This document shows, piece after piece, positions 17,865 to 25,835 of a stretch of 64,000 bases of DNA. The stretch's first letter is position 1. Each line of letters begins with the position of its first letter. The notes under the pieces were generated by a model. The model was not told the DNA's origin, searched no databases, and saw nothing but the letters and a program-made list of their open reading frames with translations. Source of the stretch: Micromonospora sp. CB01531 (GTDB taxonomy: Bacteria > Actinomycetota > Actinomycetes > Mycobacteriales > Micromonosporaceae); the NCBI RefSeq assembly GCF_001905095.1, contig NZ_LWLS01000105.1, positions 124,001-188,000 on the forward strand. Reading direction: 5' to 3'. Made by a program: the position numbers and the translations under genes.

Positions 17865-18425
17865 TCAGCGCAGCGCGCCAACGGGTGCCGGCCAACTCCC
17901 GGTGAAGACCTGGGCGGTCGTCGCGCTCCGGACCGCGGTCCGGAAGTACGAGTCGACCGTGGCGGCCTCGCCGGCACTCGGGTACGGGTTGGTGCAGCTG
18001 GTGCCGGCGCTGCCGCCGGACATCAGGATGGCGCAGTTGCCGTTGTAGTTGTCGGGCAGGCCGAGGATGTGCCCGATCTCGTGGGTCATGATCCGCAGCG
18101 GGGAGTACTGCTGGGCCTGGTAGTAGTCGATGACGACGTAGCCGTTGCCGAGGCTGTTGCGGACGGCGTACGAGCCGCCGCCGTAGGTGTAGTAGATCAT
18201 CAGGTTCGAGCCGCACTGGGCCATGTTGATGTTGTTCGTGGCGTTGTTCCAGATCGTGGCGGCCTGGTTGGCGTACCCGGCGAACGGCCCGGCCTGGCTG
18301 GTGTTGTAGCAGACGTTGCGGACGGCGGCGGAGGCCGGTGCCGAGCCGACGGCGACGGCGCCGATCGCCGCCATCGCCGCGGCGGCGAGGGTGGCGAGGA
18401 TCCGGGACATCCTGGGTAGACGCAT
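17865..18425 (-). CDS. Snapalysin-like secreted zinc metalloprotease (M7)
   Basis: 186 residues from ATG 18425 (GGAG eight bases upstream). Signal peptide with hydrophobic core (TLAAAAMAAIGAVAVGSA) and a probable ASA cleavage at about residue 33. The mature domain of about 150 residues holds the metzincin zinc motif HEIGHILGLPD (His115, Glu116, His119, third ligand Asp125) and a following Met-containing turn (AILMSGG). The Asp as third ligand and the small size are typical of snapalysin, the small neutral protease of Streptomyces. Cysteines at 39, 71 and 131 could make disulfides. A good promoter lies 45-72 bp upstream. No LysR activator gene, which accompanies snpA in Streptomyces, is adjacent. 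Confidence 0.85.
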   Translation of the reverse strand: MRLPRMSRILATLAAAAMAAIGAVAVGSAPASAAVRNVCYNTSQAGPFAGYANQAATIWNNATNNINMAQCGSNLMIYYTYGGGSYAVRNSLGNGYVVIDYYQAQQYSPLRIMTHEIGHILGLPDNYNGNCAILMSGGSAGTSCTNPYPSAGEAATVDSYFRTAVRSATTAQVFTGSWPAPVGALR

Positions 18426-18469
18426 CGTTCACGCTCCAAACTGGATGGGTCGAGCGGGGACCGGCCCAG

Positions 18470-18497
18470 CCTATAAATTGGTACGTGTCGATATCAA
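18470..18497 (-). promoter_or_regulatory. Sigma70-like promoter of the snapalysin gene
   Basis: Read on the minus strand, TTGATA (18492-18497) is followed after 16 bases by TATAGG (18470-18475), in a conspicuously AT-rich island within GC-rich DNA just upstream of the gene's ATG at 18425. Confidence 0.5.
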
Positions 18498-18536
18498 GGC
18501 CTATCTATTTAATCGCCCTGCGGTGGCGGCGTGGTG

Positions 18537-19442
18537 TCAGGCGACGCCCGCCTCGGCCGAGAGCCACCGCTGTGCGAGCTCGCGGGTTCTCCGGCGGACG
18601 CGGGCGATTCCCTCCGGGGTGTTGAACGCCGCGAAAACCGGCCACAGGAAGACGAAGACGGCGAGTTCCTCCGCCAGCAGCGCCCGCTGCAGCGTCCGGC
18701 GGTCGCACGCCCGGGTGCCCAGGTACGCGTTGACCAGCGCCGGGGGGACGGTGGTGCCGGTGGGCGTGGCGCGGACGCTGAGAAAGGCCAGGTCGGAGGC
18801 GGGTCGGCCGATGCCCGCCGCCTGCCAGTCGCAGAAGACGATGGCGCCGGCGGAGTGCACGAGGTTGGCCGTGTGGCAGTCGCCGTGGACGAAGGCCGGC
18901 GGCAGTGCTCGGGTCTGCTCCATCAGTTCGACCCGCCGGGCCAGGAGTTCACCGAGGTGGGGGAGCATTGGGGCCCAGAAGGAGTTGATCTCGTCCAGGT
19001 TCGGGTCGATGAGCGCTTCCTGCAGCGCATCGGGGTGCTGCCAGTCCGCACCCGGCGGGATCGCCATGCCGTGCAGGCCGGCCAGGTCTCGACCCAGGTC
19101 CGCCCACATGCTCGTGGTCCAGGCGGGCGCCTGTCGGGTCTCGCCCGCCGCCTCGAGCAGCACTGCCACGCCGCTCTCGGCGTCGAGGTAGTCGAGCAGC
19201 CGTGGGGCGCGTACCGGCGCGACCGGCGCAACCTCCGCGTAGAAGCGCAGCTCACGCCGGGCGGCGGCGATCGCCGGAGCGCCCAGCGTGGCGGGAGTGA
19301 CCTTGAGGTACGCGGCGTGCCCGTCGCTCGTGCGCGCGGCGTGGACGTTGGCGCCGGACCGGGATTCGAGCCGTGCTTCGGGCTTCTGGTCGGTCGTCAC
19401 CCGGAGCGTGTCGAGAACCATCGTCATGAACGCGTGTGGCAC
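18537..19442 (-). CDS. Aminoglycoside phosphotransferase/choline-kinase family protein
   Basis: A kinase-like fold protein with the Brenner catalytic loop HGDCHTANLV and the metal-binding segment CDWQAAGIGRPASDLAF, diagnostic for the APH family. The family phosphorylates small hydroxylated molecules (aminoglycosides, choline, homoserine, sugars); resistance should not be inferred from the family alone. The start is uncertain: GTG 19442 (301 residues) has GGAGGG somewhat far upstream, ATG 19427 has none, and the frame is open back to 19607, which would overlap the palindromic control region. The gene is divergent from the 19647 operon, and both could answer to the same operator at 19568-19632. 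Confidence 0.75.
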   Translation of the reverse strand: MPHAFMTMVLDTLRVTTDQKPEARLESRSGANVHAARTSDGHAAYLKVTPATLGAPAIAAARRELRFYAEVAPVAPVRAPRLLDYLDAESGVAVLLEAAGETRQAPAWTTSMWADLGRDLAGLHGMAIPPGADWQHPDALQEALIDPNLDEINSFWAPMLPHLGELLARRVELMEQTRALPPAFVHGDCHTANLVHSAGAIVFCDWQAAGIGRPASDLAFLSVRATPTGTTVPPALVNAYLGTRACDRRTLQRALLAEELAVFVFLWPVFAAFNTPEGIARVRRRTRELAQRWLSAEAGVA

Positions 19443-19567
19443 GAGAGCAGCCACCCTCCGTAACCCGGGCCCGCCGGATTGGTCGAGCCGCCATGATCGC
19501 ACCGCCTTGACGGTGCGGCGTACGTCGGGCCCTGTTGGGAGCGGCGGGGGGCGACCTCGTTCAGATG

Positions 19568-19632
19568 GGTAAAGAACTCTTGACACTGTGTCGGCTGTGC
19601 TTGACACTCGGCCGTGTCAAGAATTCTTTACC
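19568..19632. promoter_or_regulatory. Nested inverted repeats with TTGACAC boxes, candidate operator
   Basis: GGTAAAGAACTCTTGACAC (19568-19586) and GTGTCAAGAATTCTTTACC (19614-19632) are inverted copies matching at 18 of 19 positions, 27 bases apart. Inside lies a third box: TTGACAC at 19601-19607 pairs with GTGTCAA at 19614-19620 around six bases, and repeats the box at 19580-19586 exactly 21 bp (two helical turns) away. It lies in the divergent promoter region, 15 bp before the 19647 start. The HTH protein of the adjacent operon is the natural candidate ligand. Confidence 0.65.
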
Positions 19633-19646
19633 TCGGGGAGGGGTCG

Positions 19647-20075
19647 ATGGCGTTCGAGGAGAAGCGCGCCTGGATCATGGGGCTGGTGGCGGTCGCCGCC
19701 TATGCCGCGTACGTGGTGATCGTGCTCGGGCGCGCGGACGGTCACCCACTCGCGGACGTCTCCTACGCGGGCCCGCTGCTGGCGACGGTCGCCGGGTCGA
19801 TCGTGGCGTCGATCGCGCTGCACATCGTCGTCTCGGCCGTCTCGCCCGAGGGCGCCAACGAAAAGGACCAGCGGGACCGGGAGATCCACCGGCTCGGTGA
19901 CCACATCGGCCAGTCCTTCCTGATCGTCGGCGGCGTCGCGGCGCTGGCCATGGCCCTGGCCGACTGGGAGCAGTTCTGGATCGCCAACGTCATCTACCTG
20001 GGCTTCGTGCTCTCCGCGGTGGTCGGCTCGGCCGCGAAGATCGTCGCCTACCGGCGGGGGTTCCAGTCGTGGTGA
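19647..20075 (+). CDS. Four-helix integral membrane protein
   Basis: 142 residues; ATG 19647 with GGGGAGGGG just upstream. Hydrophobic segments at about 9-28, 42-64, 88-108 and 113-133 indicate four membrane helices; a charged cytosolic loop ([16 protein letters not shown]) sits between helices 2 and 3. It resembles the small membrane proteins, DUF2178-like, that often precede an XRE-type regulator in actinobacteria, and here the regulator gene overlaps its 3' end. Function is unknown; a sensory or modulating partner for the regulator is a reasonable guess from the repeated association. Confidence 0.75.
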   Translation: MAFEEKRAWIMGLVAVAAYAAYVVIVLGRADGHPLADVSYAGPLLATVAGSIVASIALHIVVSAVSPEGANEKDQRDREIHRLGDHIGQSFLIVGGVAALAMALADWEQFWIANVIYLGFVLSAVVGSAAKIVAYRRGFQSW

Positions 20076-20293
20076 AGCCGACCCGGATCACCAACTCCAT
20101 CCGGGCGTTGCGGTTCGCGCACAACGAGATGACCCAGGCCGAGCTGGCCCGCCGGATCGGCGTCACCCGGCAGACCGTCATCGCCATCGAGCAGGGCCGC
20201 TACTCGCCGTCGCTGGAGATGGCCTTCCAGATCGCCGCCGTGTTCGGGGTGCCCCTCACCGAGGTGTTCGAATACCCGCAGGAGGAATCGTGA
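20069..20293 (+). CDS. Small XRE-family helix-turn-helix regulator
   Basis: 74 residues beginning at GTG 20069 (a second GTG follows at 20072), overlapping the membrane protein gene. The HTH is complete: [36 protein letters not shown] reads as helices 1-4 of the Cro/C1 fold, followed by [10 protein letters not shown]. The protein is nothing but the DNA-binding domain, as in the YozG/YgzD-type regulators. It is the obvious candidate to bind the inverted repeats at 19568-19632. Its end overlaps the next start codon (GTGA), so the three genes are a tightly coupled operon. Confidence 0.85.
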   Translation: MVKPTRITNSIRALRFAHNEMTQAELARRIGVTRQTVIAIEQGRYSPSLEMAFQIAAVFGVPLTEVFEYPQEES

Positions 20294-21255
20294 AAGCGAT
20301 CGTGCAGGACCGCTACGGCTCGGCCGACGTGCTCCGCCTCGCCGACATCGACGTACCGTCGGCCGGCGCCGGCCAGGTGCTGGTCCAAGTCCGCGCGGCC
20401 GGCGTCGACCCGGGCGTCTGGCACCTGATGACCGGCCTGCCCTACCCGGTACGCCTCGGCTACGGGCTGCGCCGACCCCGCAGCCGCGTCCGCGGCATGG
20501 ACCTGGCCGGCGTGGTCGCCGCCGTCGGACCCGGAGTCGCCGGGTTCAACCCCGGCGACGAGGTGTTCGGCACCGGCGCCGGCTCCTTCGCCGAGTACAC
20601 CGTCGCGTCCGCCGGCCGGCTCGCCCCGAAGCCCGCCACCCTCAGCTTCGCGCAGGCCGCCGCCGTCCCGGTGTCCGGGCAGACCGCACTCACCGCCGTC
20701 CGCGACGCCGCCCGGGTACGCCCCGGGCAACGCGTCCTGGTCATCGGCGCAGGCGGCGGCGTCGGCTCCTACGCCGTCCAGCTCGCCAAGGCCGCCGGGG
20801 CGCACGTCACCGGCGTCTGCGGCCCCGCCAAGCTCGACCTGGTACGCGGACTCGGCGTCGACGAGGTGGTCGACTACACCCGAGCCGACCTTCCCGGCCG
20901 CCGCTACGACGCCGTCATCGACACCGCCGGCAACCGGCCGCTGTCCCGGCTGCGTCGGGTGCTCGCCCCGAAGGGCACGCTGGTCCTCGTCGGCGGCGAG
21001 GCGCGCGCCGGGAAGTGGCTGCAGGGCTTCGACCGGCAGCTGCGGGCGCTGGCCCTGTCGCCGTGGGTCGGGCAGCGGCTGGTGCCGCTGGTCGCGAAGG
21101 AGAGCAGCGACAACCTGGCTGCGCTGACCGAGCTCGTCGACGCCGGCCGGCTCACCCCGCTCGTCGACCGGACCTGGCCGCTCTCCGGCGTCCCCGACGC
21201 CATCCGTCACCTCAAGGGCGGCCACGCGACCGGGAAGGCCGTGATCATCATCTGA
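20290..21255 (+). CDS. Zinc-independent MDR oxidoreductase (quinone reductase/zeta-crystallin-like)
   Basis: 321 residues from GTG 20290 overlapping the regulator stop. GroES-like N-terminal domain ([33 protein letters not shown]), the GMDLAGVV strand and the NADPH-binding loop [15 protein letters not shown] identify the medium-chain reductase superfamily. The structural and catalytic zinc cysteines of true alcohol dehydrogenases are missing, so it belongs to the quinone reductase/enoyl reductase branch using NADPH. Probable role: reduction of reactive carbonyls or quinones, under control of the upstream HTH protein. Confidence 0.85.
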   Translation: MKAIVQDRYGSADVLRLADIDVPSAGAGQVLVQVRAAGVDPGVWHLMTGLPYPVRLGYGLRRPRSRVRGMDLAGVVAAVGPGVAGFNPGDEVFGTGAGSFAEYTVASAGRLAPKPATLSFAQAAAVPVSGQTALTAVRDAARVRPGQRVLVIGAGGGVGSYAVQLAKAAGAHVTGVCGPAKLDLVRGLGVDEVVDYTRADLPGRRYDAVIDTAGNRPLSRLRRVLAPKGTLVLVGGEARAGKWLQGFDRQLRALALSPWVGQRLVPLVAKESSDNLAALTELVDAGRLTPLVDRTWPLSGVPDAIRHLKGGHATGKAVIII

Positions 21256-21303
21256 CCGCCGGCCGCTGCCAAACGCCGGTACCGACCACCGCTGGCCCGT
21301 TGG

Positions 21304-21924
21304 TCAGTCGCGCTCGCGGAGAACGGCGACGCCGTCGCCGGTGAGGTCATCGAGTGCGGCCTTGCGGCCGGTCATGGCCATGAGCAGCGCGATGACCGGC
21401 CCGCTGACCTCGGGGCCGCTGCCGTGCTGCCAGTCGGTGTCCGTGGCCCGCAGGGTGATGCCGCTGATCCGGCTCTTCGCGCCGATGAGCAAATTGCTGC
21501 TCTTGTAGAAGTCGGCCACCACCACCACGCGCTCGACCGGGTGTTGGTGTGGTACGCCGACGGCGCGGAAGATGTCCTCGCCGTGCACGATCGTCTCGCC
21601 GAGCCACGACAGGGTCGGGCCAGGTGGCGCCGTGCGCGCATCGACGCGTGAGCGCAGCAGGCCCACCAGCTCGGCGTTGGTCCTGCCGGCGGTGACCTGT
21701 GCGATGTCCTTGCGGACCATGCTCTGGAAGCTGAAGCCGTTGCCGACGAGCTTGGCGAAGAACTTCGGCGGTGTCATGTTCGCGGTGGCCACGAGATGAG
21801 CGACGACCTCGCGCACCGTCCAGTTCACGCACAACGACGGTTGGTCCCAGTCGGTATCGGAGAGCTTGTCCAGCGCGTCGACCAGCGACGCGCGTTCCGC
21901 CTTGATCATCTGCCAGGTGTCCAT
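21304..21924 (-). CDS. Maleylpyruvate isomerase-family, mycothiol-dependent-type protein
   Basis: 206 residues; ATG 21924 preceded by GGGGAA. The N-terminal half matches the DinB/MDMPI four-helix fold: CVNWTVREVVAHLVATAN, with the metal-ligand histidine in HL, and SWLGETIVHGEDIFRAVG, with the later histidine. The C-terminal half has the extra domain found in actinobacterial mycothiol-dependent maleylpyruvate isomerase relatives. These proteins use mycothiol, the actinobacterial thiol, often for unknown substrates, and the family is strongly expanded in this phylum. It stands convergent with the reductase gene and upstream of two other small minus-strand genes. Confidence 0.8.
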   Translation of the reverse strand: MDTWQMIKAERASLVDALDKLSDTDWDQPSLCVNWTVREVVAHLVATANMTPPKFFAKLVGNGFSFQSMVRKDIAQVTAGRTNAELVGLLRSRVDARTAPPGPTLSWLGETIVHGEDIFRAVGVPHQHPVERVVVVADFYKSSNLLIGAKSRISGITLRATDTDWQHGSGPEVSGPVIALLMAMTGRKAALDDLTGDGVAVLRERD

Positions 21925-22028
21925 GGTTCCCCAATCCTGTGATCGTCGCGGAAGGTTTAGCAGACCCCAGCGACCGGCACCATCAGGCGAGACGCTCAGT
22001 GTTCACCGCCCGGCCGGGGCGGTGCGGA

Positions 22029-22454
22029 CTACCTGCCGCCCTCGAGGAGCCGTTTGAGGTTCTGGTAGCTGGTCGGCGCCTCGCTCCCCGCCTGCCGCCG
22101 TACCAGCGGCACCAGGGCGACGCCGAGTCCGTGGCCCTCGAAGTCGAGCGTGAACGTGACTCGAGAGCGGGTGCCGTCCTCGATCGGCTCGACGGTGATG
22201 GTGGCGTTCGGGCGGATGGGTCCGTCGATGCCCCGGGCCGCCCAGCTGCGCGGCGGTTGGTTCTGGGTGATTTCCTGGCTCATCGTGCGTTCGGCGCCCC
22301 TGATCCGCCGGGTGGTGCTGAACCGCGCGTCGTCGAGCAGGCGCACCTTCACCACGTCGTGCTGCCACTCGGGAAAACGCGACGGGTCGGTGGCGTAGGC
22401 GAAAACCTCCGCTGGCGGGCGCGCGATCGCGATCGTGGAAACCAGTGGTGCCAT
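22029..22454 (-). CDS. SRPBCC (START-like) family protein
   Basis: 141 residues; ATG 22454. The opening STIAIARPPAEVFAYATDPSRFPEW is the signature of the SRPBCC/polyketide-cyclase-2 helix-grip fold: strand, helix, then F-P-x-W. The rest alternates beta strands (TITVEPIEDGTRSRVTFTLDFE) and ends in a long helix (APTSYQNLKRLLE). Such proteins bind hydrophobic ligands or catalyse small reactions; nothing shows the ligand here. It lies 27 bp downstream of the TfoX-like gene on the same strand and may share its transcript. Confidence 0.75.
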   Translation of the reverse strand: MAPLVSTIAIARPPAEVFAYATDPSRFPEWQHDVVKVRLLDDARFSTTRRIRGAERTMSQEITQNQPPRSWAARGIDGPIRPNATITVEPIEDGTRSRVTFTLDFEGHGLGVALVPLVRRQAGSEAPTSYQNLKRLLEGGR

Positions 22455-22481
22455 CGCTCCACCTTCTTTCCCTCGTGCCGG

Positions 22482-22829
22482 CTATTTCTTCTTCTTGAGC
22501 TTGGGCGGCAGGGTCGCGACGTACGCCTGCGCCTTGTTGACCCAGCGGGTCGCTTCCTCGGCGGTGAATGACGGGGGTAGCGACAGGTATCCACCCATTG
22601 GCCGCTCAGCCGGGCCGAACGGTCCCGCGCCCTCGATCTTCGCCAGTTCGGCCAGGTCGTTGGCGGCGAGCTTCACGCCGACCGACGAGCCGAACAGCCC
22701 GGCGAACATGTTGCCGTTGACGAACGCGCCGAGGTTGCCGAACATCGGCTTGACCTCGACTCCCGGCGCGTCGGCGACGATGGACCGGAAAAATTCCCGG
22801 TCAGCTTCGCTGGCCTTGGGCATCCGCAT
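22482..22829 (-). CDS. TfoX N-terminal domain protein
   Basis: 115 residues from ATG 22829 (AGGA upstream); ATG 22823 is an alternative with GAGG upstream. FFRSIVADAPGVEVKPMFGNLGAFVNGNMFAGLFG is the characteristic TfoX N-terminal fold, and the tail LPPKLKKKK is basic. Stand-alone TfoX-N proteins are common in actinobacteria; competence regulation as for Haemophilus TfoX should not be assumed. The conserved role is unknown. It is the first gene of a likely pair with the SRPBCC protein. Confidence 0.75.
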   Translation of the reverse strand: MRMPKASEADREFFRSIVADAPGVEVKPMFGNLGAFVNGNMFAGLFGSSVGVKLAANDLAELAKIEGAGPFGPAERPMGGYLSLPPSFTAEEATRWVNKAQAYVATLPPKLKKKK

Positions 22830-22978
22830 CCTCGGATCCTGCCACGCCGTGCGGCAGACGGCCGGGTTACGCGTCATCGATCCGGTACGCGATGGGCGCG
22901 TTGCCACTAGAGTCGGGTCCGCGGGGCGATGCCGGTAGGCCGGCGAGAAGGGCGGGACACCTGAAGGGGAGGGCGAGC

Positions 22979-23305
22979 GTGATCGAGGTGTTGTACTTCG
23001 ACGGCTGCCCGAGCCATGAGGTCTTCATGCCGCGCCTGCGGGCGCTGCTCGACGCCGCTGGAATTGAGGATCCGATCCACGAGCAGGCGGTGGAGACTGA
23101 CGTCGACGCCCAGGCGCACCGGTTCCTCGGCTCGCCGACGCTGCGGATCGACGGCGTGGACGTCGACCCGACGGCCGCGCACCCCACGGACTACGGCCTG
23201 CAGTGTCGGCTCTATCCGACCCCGGATGGTGTTCGTGGTACCCCGCCCGATGAGTGGATCCTGGCTGCCCTGCAGCGCCGGGGGGCCGCCTTGACGGCCG
23301 ACTGA
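22979..23305 (+). CDS. Thioredoxin-like small protein (CPxx-type)
   Basis: 108 residues from GTG 22979, behind GGGGAGGG. The first strand runs directly into a thioredoxin-like active site, VLYFDGCPSHEVFMPRLRALL, where only the first Cys of the usual CxxC is kept. A cis-Pro-like SPTLRIDGVDV strand follows, and the C-terminal GLQCRLYPTPDGVRGTPP has a second conserved Cys. This is the family of small thioredoxin-fold proteins often annotated near mercury or thiol genes. The stop overlaps the rhodanese start (TGATG), so the two proteins are made together, suggesting a sulfur- or thiol-transfer role. Confidence 0.75.
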   Translation: MIEVLYFDGCPSHEVFMPRLRALLDAAGIEDPIHEQAVETDVDAQAHRFLGSPTLRIDGVDVDPTAAHPTDYGLQCRLYPTPDGVRGTPPDEWILAALQRRGAALTAD

Positions 23306-24000
23306 TGGTCACCCGGATCGAGTTGCCGCGGCTGCGTGCGTTGCTTGACGCGGGCGCCCAACTCATCGAGGTGTTGCCCGCGGCCGAGTACGCCGACCAG
23401 CATCTGCCCGGCGCGCACAACATCCCTCTCAAGACCATCAGCCCGCACACGGCTGCAGGCCTCGACCGCGCCCGCCCGATCATCGTCTACTGCTGGGACG
23501 GCCTTTGAGACGTGAGCCCACGAGCCGCGTGCCGGCTCGAGTCCCTCGGATTCGCCGATGTCTACGACTACGCGGCCGGCAAGGTGGACTGGCTTGCGCA
23601 CAACCTGCCCATCGAGGGCGCTGCGGCCAGCTCACCTACCGTGGGTAGCTGCCTGCGCCACGACGTTCCCACCGCCCGCCCGGAGGAGGCGCTCGCCGCC
23701 GTTCGGGCCCGCGTCGACGCCTCTCCGTACCGATTCGCCCTTGTTGTCGCCGGTGACCGTACTCTGCTCGGCCGACTCCGGCACGCCGCCCTCGAAGCCG
23801 CCCCCGGCACCGCTTTGGCCCACGAGGCGATGGAGTCCGGCCCTTCGACGCTGCGTCCCCACGTAGCCTTGGCCGCCGTCGAGTCCCACCTGCGCGACCA
23901 CCACCTCACCTACGCGATCATCACCGATCCGGAAGGCCACTTGCTGGGTACGGTTCACCGAGATGACCTGACCGGAACGACCGGCTCACCTTCTCGCTGA
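23305..24000 (+). CDS. Rhodanese-CBS protein interrupted by one in-frame TGA (codon 68)
   Basis: From ATG 23305 a single frame of 232 codons runs to 24000, broken only by TGA at 23506-23508. Residues 1-67 are the first part of a rhodanese domain, up to the loop VYCWDGL with the catalytic-position Cys. After the TGA the same frame resumes with DVSPRAACRLESLGFADVYD and the rest of the rhodanese fold. It then adds two CBS motifs (about 114-225: DVPTARPEEALAAV and LTYAIITDPEGHLLGTVH). From memory, homologues have Cys at the TGA position. Options: selenocysteine, a nonsense mutation, or reinitiation at GTG 23512 producing two polypeptides. A hairpin sits 12 bases after the TGA. Translationally coupled to the thioredoxin-like gene. 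Confidence 0.75.
23521..23539 (+). promoter_or_regulatory. Hairpin just downstream of the in-frame TGA, possible SECIS-like element
   Basis: CGAGCCG (23521-23527) and CGGCTCG (23533-23539) pair perfectly over 7 bp around the loop CGTGC. The loop GU lies 21-22 bases after the TGA, within the distance range of bacterial SECIS elements. GC-rich coding DNA forms such hairpins by chance, so this is only suggestive. Confidence 0.3.
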
Positions 24001-24045
24001 TGCGCGGAAACTGCCTCCGCCACTCGTGCGCGAGCGACGCGCCGG

Positions 24046-24381
24046 CTACGGGCGGCCTTGGTGGTGAGGTTCGGGCTGGCACGTGGTGCAGAACCGGGTC
24101 GCCGGCCGAAGCGCCAGCCGCTCGATGGGGATGTCGCCGCGGCACTCCTCGCAGGTTCCGTAGCGGCCCTGTTCCAGGTAGTGCAGCGCCCGGGCGATGT
24201 CGCCCAGCGCCTGCCGCGACGCGGCGGTCAACGCGGACGCGGCCGCAAGGTCCGTCCGGTCACCGGGCAACTGGCGGGCCTGTCGGGCCAGCAGCGCCAG
24301 CTGGGTGCTGTGCCGCTCGTACTGCTCCTCCAGGACGATCCGCAGCACACCGAGCTCGTCCTGCCGGCTCACCACGTACAC
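24046..24381 (-). CDS. TraR/DksA-type C4 zinc-finger protein
   Basis: 111 residues from GTG 24381 with AGGAAG upstream. The N-terminal two-thirds is helical (LRIVLEEQYERHSTQLALLARQ, a probable coiled coil). The C-terminus has the DksA/TraR zinc finger GTCEECRGDIPIERL...FCTTC with four cysteines. DksA-like proteins reach into the RNA polymerase secondary channel. In actinobacteria many small members of this family exist, and their target is usually not established. An acidic coiled-coil tip as in true DksA is not obvious. A terminator for the neighbouring oxidase gene lies just upstream. Confidence 0.8.
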   Translation of the reverse strand: MYVVSRQDELGVLRIVLEEQYERHSTQLALLARQARQLPGDRTDLAAASALTAASRQALGDIARALHYLEQGRYGTCEECRGDIPIERLALRPATRFCTTCQPEPHHQGRP

Positions 24382-24390
24382 GATCGCTTC

Positions 24391-24436
24391 CTTTCAAAAA
24401 TGAAAGCGGGCGGAGCGCCGTGGCGCTCCGCCCGCT
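24391..24436 (-). terminator. Rho-independent terminator after the amino-acid oxidase gene
   Basis: On the minus strand a perfect 15-bp stem (arms 24405-24419 and 24422-24436) is followed by TTCATTTTTG, a good U-tract. It ends leftward transcription from 24573 before the DksA-like gene. The T-rich tail is itself a small palindrome, CTTTCA/TGAAAG. Confidence 0.85.
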
Positions 24437-24572
24437 GGGGCCGGTCATCTGCGTGTCGGCCGTCGTGAGGGCGGACGGCGCCGGGCGCGCTGCCACCGGG
24501 TCGGCGGCGTGGCGATGGGCGTGACCGTGCCCCGGCGGCCGCGAGCGACCGCCGACACGACGAGGTGACGCA

Positions 24573-25835
24573 TCAGCGCAGGGGGTCGAAGGGGCGCAGC
24601 TCGGCGGGCTGGCGACCGGTGGTGATCTGCTCGGCGAGCAGGTCGCCGGTGAGCGGGCCGAGGGTGATGCCCCACATGCCGTGGCCACCGGCGGCGAAGA
24701 CCCGCGGAGACCGGGTCCGGCCGATCAGCGGCAGCCCGTCCGGGGTGCACGGGCGCGACCCGACCCACTCGTCGGTGCGGGCGTCCAGGTCGGCGCCGCG
24801 CAGCAGCGGTCGTGCCGCCTCCGCGATGGCCAGGACCCGGCGACGGTCCAGGGGCGCCTCGGCGCTGCGGAACTCCATCATCCCCGCGACGCGCAGCCGG
24901 TCGCCCAGAGGCGTGCACGCGACGCGCTGCGCCGGGAAGTACACCGGACCGGACGGGACGTGCTCGATCGGGATGCTGAAGCTGTATCCGCGACCGGCCT
25001 GCACGACGGTCCGCACCCCGAACCGCCGGCCCAGCTCACCGAGCCAGGTGCCGGTTGCCAGCACCACGGCGTCATAGCGCTCGTCCGCGCCGGCGGAGGT
25101 CACCACCCGGACCCCCGCCCCCTCGTCGTGCACGCCGACGACGGCCGACCCGGTCACCAGCGAGGCGCCCCGGGCGCGAACGGAGTCGGCGAGCGCGTGC
25201 ACGTACTCGCCGGGGTTGATGAACCGCTGGCCATGCAGGCGGATCGCGGCGCCGATGGTGTCGGACAGCGAGGGCTCCACCTCACGCGCCTCGGCCCCGG
25301 TCAGGACGTCGAACTCGATCTCCTGCCCGGCGGAGTGGATGTGCCCCAGCTCGTCCAGCAGGACCGACCGTTCGGCCTCGGTCCGGTAGGCCGCGATGAA
25401 CGACTTCGCCTCGTGCGTCATCGACTGGACCCCGCCGGCTGCCAGGGCGTCGAACGCCCCGAACGCGCGCCGGTTCATCGGAATGTAGGCCCGCATCGCG
25501 GTCCGCCACTTCGCGGCGGTGCTGTGCCGGGTGAAGCCCGCCAGGAACCGCAGGAGCCGGGCGTCCGCGCGCGGCGGCACGTAGACCGGCGACGACGGGC
25601 TCAGGACGGCGCGCAGCCCGTAGCGGAGCACCGCCGGCTCCGGCAGGGGAGTGGTGATGCCGGGGGTGAGCCAGCCCGCGTTGCCCCACGACGCGCCGGC
25701 CGCCACGCCCGTCCGGTCGAGCACGGTGACCTGGACCCCCCGTTCCTGCAGGAACCAGGCGGTGGCCAGCCCGACCATCCCCGCGCCGATGACGGCGACG
25801 CGTTGAGGGGCGGGCGTGGGCTCGATGGCGGGCAT
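24573..25835 (-). CDS. FAD-dependent amino-acid oxidoreductase (D-amino-acid dehydrogenase/DadA-like)
   Basis: 420 residues from ATG 25835, chosen because AAGGAG lies six bases upstream. The N-terminal dinucleotide motif AVIGAGMVGLATAWFLQERG, the WGNAGWLTPG segment and the C-terminal GHGMWGITLGPLTGDLLA are those of DadA-type dehydrogenases (DAO superfamily). RPCTPDGLPLIGR is the usual active-site strand. It probably oxidises a D-amino acid or cyclic imino acid at the membrane. Divergent from a PucR/CdaR-type regulator, an arrangement that usually means the regulator controls the enzyme in response to its substrate. It ends at a strong terminator. Confidence 0.8.
   Translation of the reverse strand: MPAIEPTPAPQRVAVIGAGMVGLATAWFLQERGVQVTVLDRTGVAAGASWGNAGWLTPGITTPLPEPAVLRYGLRAVLSPSSPVYVPPRADARLLRFLAGFTRHSTAAKWRTAMRAYIPMNRRAFGAFDALAAGGVQSMTHEAKSFIAAYRTEAERSVLLDELGHIHSAGQEIEFDVLTGAEAREVEPSLSDTIGAAIRLHGQRFINPGEYVHALADSVRARGASLVTGSAVVGVHDEGAGVRVVTSAGADERYDAVVLATGTWLGELGRRFGVRTVVQAGRGYSFSIPIEHVPSGPVYFPAQRVACTPLGDRLRVAGMMEFRSAEAPLDRRRVLAIAEAARPLLRGADLDARTDEWVGSRPCTPDGLPLIGRTRSPRVFAAGGHGMWGITLGPLTGDLLAEQITTGRQPAELRPFDPLR

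Noticed and set aside
11352-18425. A natural-product biosynthetic cluster (SDR, methyltransferase, glycosidase near each other)
   Set aside because: The genes are in different orientations with separate promoters and no core synthase is present.
19443-19607. Longer N-terminus for the phosphotransferase-family gene, starting at 19607
   Set aside because: It would run through the inverted-repeat control region and the added residues do not look like the family.
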